Shown here: positions 61,324 to 64,000 of the stretch, one piece after another
Layout: every line of letters begins with the position of its first letter
Position numbering within the stretch: position 1 is the first letter of the stretch
NCBI RefSeq assembly: GCF_008642315.1
Contig: NZ_CP029192.1
Span: 1,984,001-2,048,000 of the forward strand
Source of the DNA: Streptomyces venezuelae
GTDB taxonomy: Bacteria > Actinomycetota > Actinomycetes > Streptomycetales > Streptomycetaceae
Length of the DNA: 64,000 bases
Direction: 5' to 3'
Position numbers and translations under genes: made by a program
Notes under the pieces: model-generated
The model's database searches: none
Told to the model about the DNA's origin: nothing
The model's input: the letters and a program-made list of their open reading frames with translations, nothing else

Positions 61324-62019
61324 ATGGCTGCGGCTCAGGGACAACGGTCGGACGGCGCTGGCGAGATGGACGGTTCGGAGGGGAAGGTGGCGGATTCGGC
61401 TCCGTTGCCCTTCCGCGCGGCGGTCGACGCGCTGCGGGGGGCACGGCTGCGGCCGGAGATCGAGATCGATCCGACGCGGCCGCCGCAACGGCTCGCGCCC
61501 CACGCGTACGCGTTGGAGGCGGCGGTCGTGGAGGGCGAGGAGGACCTGGCCGACGGGCGGCTCGTCCTGCTCCACGATCCGGCGGGGCACGACGCGTGGC
61601 AGGGCACTTTCCGGCTCGTCACGCTCGTGAGAGCGGAACTCGAACCGGAGATGGCGGCGGATCCGCTGCTGCCGGAGGTCTGCTGGTCGTGGCTGACCGG
61701 TGCGCTCGGCGCGCGGGGGCTCGCGGCGGGCGAGGCGAGCGGCACGGTGACGCGCGCCGGTTCGCACTACTTCGGCGGGCTCTCGGAGCGCCCGCCCGCC
61801 TCGCAGATCGAGATCCGGGCGTCGTGGACGCCGCGGGAGGGCGGCGGCGGGGTGCCGGACACGGGGGCGCATCTGGCGGCGTGGTGCGATCTGCTCTGCC
61901 AGGTCGCGGGGCTGCCGCCCGTGGGGCCCGGCGGGCCCGGCGGGGCGGGGGCTCCCGGCGGGTGGGGCGACGCGTCCGTGGTGTCGCTGCCGCAACGACG
62001 GGGACCGCTGTCCCCTTGA
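61324..62019 (+). CDS. DUF3000 family protein
   Basis: A 231-residue cytosolic protein (ATG 61324). The DUF3000 pattern is visible: PLPFRAAVDALRGARLRPEIEIDPTRPPQRLAPHAYALEA, GRLVLLHDPAGHDAWQGTFRLVTLVRAELEPEMAADPLLPEVCWSWLTGAL, and GTVTRAGSHYFGGL. Position between hemE and whiI is, to my recollection, conserved across Streptomyces. The C-terminal stretch is Gly/Pro-rich and variable. Function unknown; it could be a regulator or structural helper of the whiI or heme region, but nothing in the sequence says so. A hairpin terminator lies just downstream. Confidence 0.85.
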   Translation: MAAAQGQRSDGAGEMDGSEGKVADSAPLPFRAAVDALRGARLRPEIEIDPTRPPQRLAPHAYALEAAVVEGEEDLADGRLVLLHDPAGHDAWQGTFRLVTLVRAELEPEMAADPLLPEVCWSWLTGALGARGLAAGEASGTVTRAGSHYFGGLSERPPASQIEIRASWTPREGGGGVPDTGAHLAAWCDLLCQVAGLPPVGPGGPGGAGAPGGWGDASVVSLPQRRGPLSP

Positions 62020-62091
62020 TGCCCCCCTGATCTCCTCCTGATGTCCTGCTGATGTCCTCCTGACGACGGACGAATACTCGGATCATTCGCC

Positions 62092-62113
62092 CCCCGCGGT
62101 TCACGCCGCGGGG
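62092..62113 (+). terminator. Hairpin terminator after the DUF3000 gene
   Basis: An 8-base perfect stem (ccccgcgg with ccgcgggg) and 6-base loop (ttcacg), followed by tttgtctt, sits 73 bases past the DUF3000 stop. A short run of tgatgtcct repeats lies before it at about 62024-62062. Confidence 0.75.
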
Positions 62114-62257
62114 TTTGTCTTGTCGCGGGGTTTACCCGGTCTCGGGTTTGCCTCATAGAGGGTCACTCGAACGTGGGCGTGTTCGGTTTGATCTTCGGAT
62201 GATCGAGCGCATGTCCGAATTGCCCGAATTATTGCTCACCAAATCGTGATCATTTCC

Positions 62258-62285
62258 TAAAGGCGACAGGGATTGGTGCCGAAGA
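62258..62285 (+). promoter_or_regulatory. Sigma-WhiG promoter of whiI
   Basis: TAAA at 62258-62261, then 16 bases, then GCCGAAGA at 62278-62285. The sigma-WhiG (motility-sigma-like) consensus is TAAA, 15-16 bases, GCCGATAA. The match is very good (6 of 8 in the -10). Transcription would start near 62292, leaving a leader of about 75 bases before the GTG at 62366. whiI is a known sigma-WhiG target in S. coelicolor, so the match also supports the gene identification. The rest of the 346-base gap between the DUF3000 gene and whiI (62020-62365) is relatively AT-rich and shows no gene. Confidence 0.8.
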
Positions 62286-62365
62286 GGTTTGTGACCTTGA
62301 AAGCACGGTTCGTCCCGGCTTCATCCCCGAGCCGGCCCCTCCCGTCCCCCCACCCAGGAGGCCTG

Positions 62366-63028
62366 GTGTCCGTTCTCCTCGAGCAGCCCGCAAGCCTGGT
62401 CGCCTACCGCCCGAACAAGCCGACCGCCATGGTCGTCGTGGCCGACCCCCGCGTCCGTTCCACCGTCACCCGCCACCTGTGGGCCCTCGGTGTACGCGAC
62501 GTCATCGAGGCCTCGTCCATCGCGGAGGCTCGTCCCCGCATCGGCAACCCCCGGGACATCTGCGTCGCTGATGTCCACCTCCCCGACGGCTCCGGCCTGA
62601 CGCTCCTCTCCGAAACCCGTGCCGCGGGCTGGCCCAACGGCCTCGCCCTCTCCGCCGCCGACGACATCGGTGCCGTGCGCAACGCCCTCGCGGGCGGCGT
62701 CAAGGGCTACGTCGTCACCGGCACCCGTACGAACGTCGGACTCCCCACCCGCCCCGGCGCGGCCCCCATCGGTTCGGCCGCCGCCCGCATGCACCGTCGC
62801 CCTCCGGGCACCCCGAGCCACCCCGGCGGCTACCGAGAGCTCTCGGGCCGTGAGGTCGAGGTGCTGCGCCTGGTCGCGGAGGGCCAGTCCAATAAGGCCA
62901 TCGGCGTCTCGATGGGCCTGTCCGCCCTGACCGTGAAGAGCCACCTCGCCCGGATCGCGCGCAAGCTCGGCACGGGTGACCGGGCCGGGATGGTGGCGGT
63001 CGCACTGCGCACCGGCATCATCCACTGA
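62366..63028 (+). CDS. whiI: Atypical response regulator WhiI (sporulation)
   Basis: A 220-residue two-domain regulator starting at GTG 62366 with AGGAGG at 62356-62361. The receiver domain (residues about 20-125) shows CVADVHLPDGSG, with the Asp at the usual phosphorylation position, but VVVADPR has a single Asp rather than the normal acidic pair, and the conserved lysine is lost in KGYVVTGTR, so conventional phosphorylation is unlikely. The C-terminal LuxR/NarL-type helix-turn-helix is REVEVLRLVAEGQSNKAIGVSMGLSALTVKSHLARIARKLG. WhiI of S. coelicolor works as a heterodimer with BldM at late sporulation genes. The neighbours hemE, DUF3000 and rnd, and the upstream sigma-WhiG promoter, support the name. 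Confidence 0.87.
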   Translation: MSVLLEQPASLVAYRPNKPTAMVVVADPRVRSTVTRHLWALGVRDVIEASSIAEARPRIGNPRDICVADVHLPDGSGLTLLSETRAAGWPNGLALSAADDIGAVRNALAGGVKGYVVTGTRTNVGLPTRPGAAPIGSAAARMHRRPPGTPSHPGGYRELSGREVEVLRLVAEGQSNKAIGVSMGLSALTVKSHLARIARKLGTGDRAGMVAVALRTGIIH

Positions 63029-63045
63029 CTGATTTACACCCCCCG

Positions 63046-63081
63046 AGCGCCCGTCGACGGAACGTTCCGTCGACGGGCGCT
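63046..63081. terminator. Perfect inverted repeat between whiI and rnd
   Basis: A 36-base perfect palindrome (agcgcccgtcgacggaac and its complement, centred on AACGTT) follows the whiI stop by 17 bases. No T-run. It is a likely terminator of whiI. Confidence 0.75.
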
Positions 63082-63106
63082 GTCCATACACAGATACCCT
63101 TGACAG

Positions 63107-64000
63107 GTGACCGACGCCCAAGAGACCGCAGCAGACAGCTCACTGCGAACCACCGGAGGCGCTCCTCCGGACGACGTCGAAACGGCGCCGATCCCCTTGC
63201 TGGAGCCCCGCGACGGCATTCCTGCGGTGATCGCCGACGAGGAGTCGCTCGCGGCGACCGTCGCGGCCTTCGCCGCGGGCACGGGTCCCGTCGCCGTGGA
63301 CGCCGAGCGCGCGTCCGGCTACCGGTACGGGCAGCGGGCCTATCTCGTCCAGCTCCGCCGCGAGGGCGCCGGCACCGCGCTCGTCGACCCCGTCGCCTGC
63401 CCCGACCTCTCCGGGCTCGGCGAGGCCATCGGCGACGCGGAGTGGGTCCTGCACGCGGCGACGCAGGATCTTCCCTGCCTCCGCGAAATAGGCATGGTGC
63501 CGTCCCGGATCTTCGACACGGAGCTCGCGGGGCGCCTCGCCGGGTTCCCGCGCGTGGGACTCGGCGCGATGGTCGAGAGCGTGCTCGGCTACGTCCTGGA
63601 GAAGGGGCACTCCGCGGTCGACTGGTCGACCCGGCCGCTCCCCGAGCCCTGGTTGCGGTACGCCGCGCTGGACGTCGAGCTCCTCGTCGACCTGCGCGAC
63701 GCGCTGGAGAAGGAGCTCGACCGGCAGGGCAAGCTGGAGTGGGCCCGCGAGGAGTTCGACGCGATCGCGTCGGCGCCGCCCGCGCCGCCCCGCAAGGACC
63801 CCTGGCGTCGCACGTCCGGCATGCACAAGGTGCGCCGACGCCGTCAGATGGCGGTCGTACGAGAGCTCTGGAACGCCCGCGACAAGGTGGCCCAGCGGCG
63901 TGACGTGTCCCCCGGCAAGGTGCTCAGCGACGGTGCGATCGTCGAGGCGGCGCTGGGGCTGCCGCCGAACGTGCACGCGCTGGCGGGGCTGTCCGGGTTC
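63107..64000 (+). CDS. rnd: Ribonuclease D (3' end outside window)
   Basis: GTG at 63107 opens a frame that stays open to the last base (298 codons). Residues about 45-205 carry the DEDD 3'-5' exonuclease: GPVAVDAERASGYRYGQRAYLVQL (DxE motif I), LHAATQDLPCLRE (motif II Asp), IFDTELAGRLAGFPRVGLG and YAALDVELLVDLRDAL (motif III Y...D). The following HRDC-type region begins at RRRQMAVVRELWNARDKVAQRRDVSPGKVL and runs off the edge. The enzyme trims 3' ends of tRNA and other stable RNAs. The initiation region lacks a strong ribosome site. In S. coelicolor rnd directly follows whiI as far as I recall. Confidence 0.92.
   Translation, partial: MTDAQETAADSSLRTTGGAPPDDVETAPIPLLEPRDGIPAVIADEESLAATVAAFAAGTGPVAVDAERASGYRYGQRAYLVQLRREGAGTALVDPVACPDLSGLGEAIGDAEWVLHAATQDLPCLREIGMVPSRIFDTELAGRLAGFPRVGLGAMVESVLGYVLEKGHSAVDWSTRPLPEPWLRYAALDVELLVDLRDALEKELDRQGKLEWAREEFDAIASAPPAPPRKDPWRRTSGMHKVRRRRQMAVVRELWNARDKVAQRRDVSPGKVLSDGAIVEAALGLPPNVHALAGLSGF

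Noticed and set aside
63099..63104. TTGACA at the start of rnd as a -35 element
   Set aside because: It lies three bases before the start codon, so it cannot serve rnd, and no matching -10 was found inside the gene.

Overview
The window is chromosomal DNA from a Streptomyces or close relative. GC is very high and start codons are often GTG or TTG. Most operons are coupled through GTGA or ATGA overlaps. There is a rare TTA (bldA-type) leucine codon near the left edge. At the right end are the sporulation regulator whiI and the coproporphyrin-type heme genes. I saw no tRNA, rRNA, IS element or CRISPR array.

Layout. 1-7.0 kb: a conflict/signalling-type operon on the minus strand (GAP1-like giant protein with a 27-bp minisatellite, vWA protein, PP2C phosphatase, zinc-ribbon Ser/Thr kinase), convergent with the end of an FN3-like gene. 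7.1-10.9 kb: alpha/beta-hydrolase coupled to a P450, then a DUF1266 protein. 11.0-17.0 kb: a LacI-controlled ribose operon (rbsR-A-CB-K-D) in which permease and binding protein are fused. 17.2-25.3 kb: secreted aminopeptidase, msrB, murC, a RibD-like reductase, zapE, a PhoX phosphatase and a DinB protein. 25.3-28.1 kb: secreted sphingomyelinase-like enzyme, two tiny genes, and a P450 preceded by a 26-residue precursor peptide ending in AWYHWY. 28.2-34.0 kb: frameshifted methyltransferase, hydrolase, polysaccharide deacetylase, small ABC transporter and PTH2-type hydrolase. 34.1-45.7 kb: a coupled operon that looks like an unassigned specialised-metabolite cluster (HAD phosphatase, PrnB/IDO-like enzyme, GHMP kinase, methyltransferase, PLP decarboxylase with a large extra domain, two glycosyltransferase-like proteins, three-gene ABC exporter). 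45.8-48.0 kb: FHA membrane protein and a small partner sharing a glycine-rich motif. 48.2-53.1 kb: a DUF692 (MNIO) enzyme between duplicated DUF4142/TIGR04222-like membrane proteins, one with a Cys/Gly-rich tail. 53.2-61.2 kb: secreted peptidase, RNHCP protein, hemQ, hemY, DUF4349 lipoprotein, FAD-disulfide reductase, hemE. 61.3-64.0 kb: DUF3000, whiI behind a convincing sigma-WhiG promoter, and rnd, which runs off the window.

The most exciting item is the peptide/P450 pair at 26.8-28.1 kb. It has the architecture and core pattern of the tryptorubin-type atropopeptide RiPPs, with a core (AWYHWY) that differs from tryptorubin A (AWYIWY, from memory) at one position. Second are the MNIO/Cys-tail locus, which may be an unusual membrane-anchored cysteine-modification system, and the uncharacterised 34-46 kb cluster.
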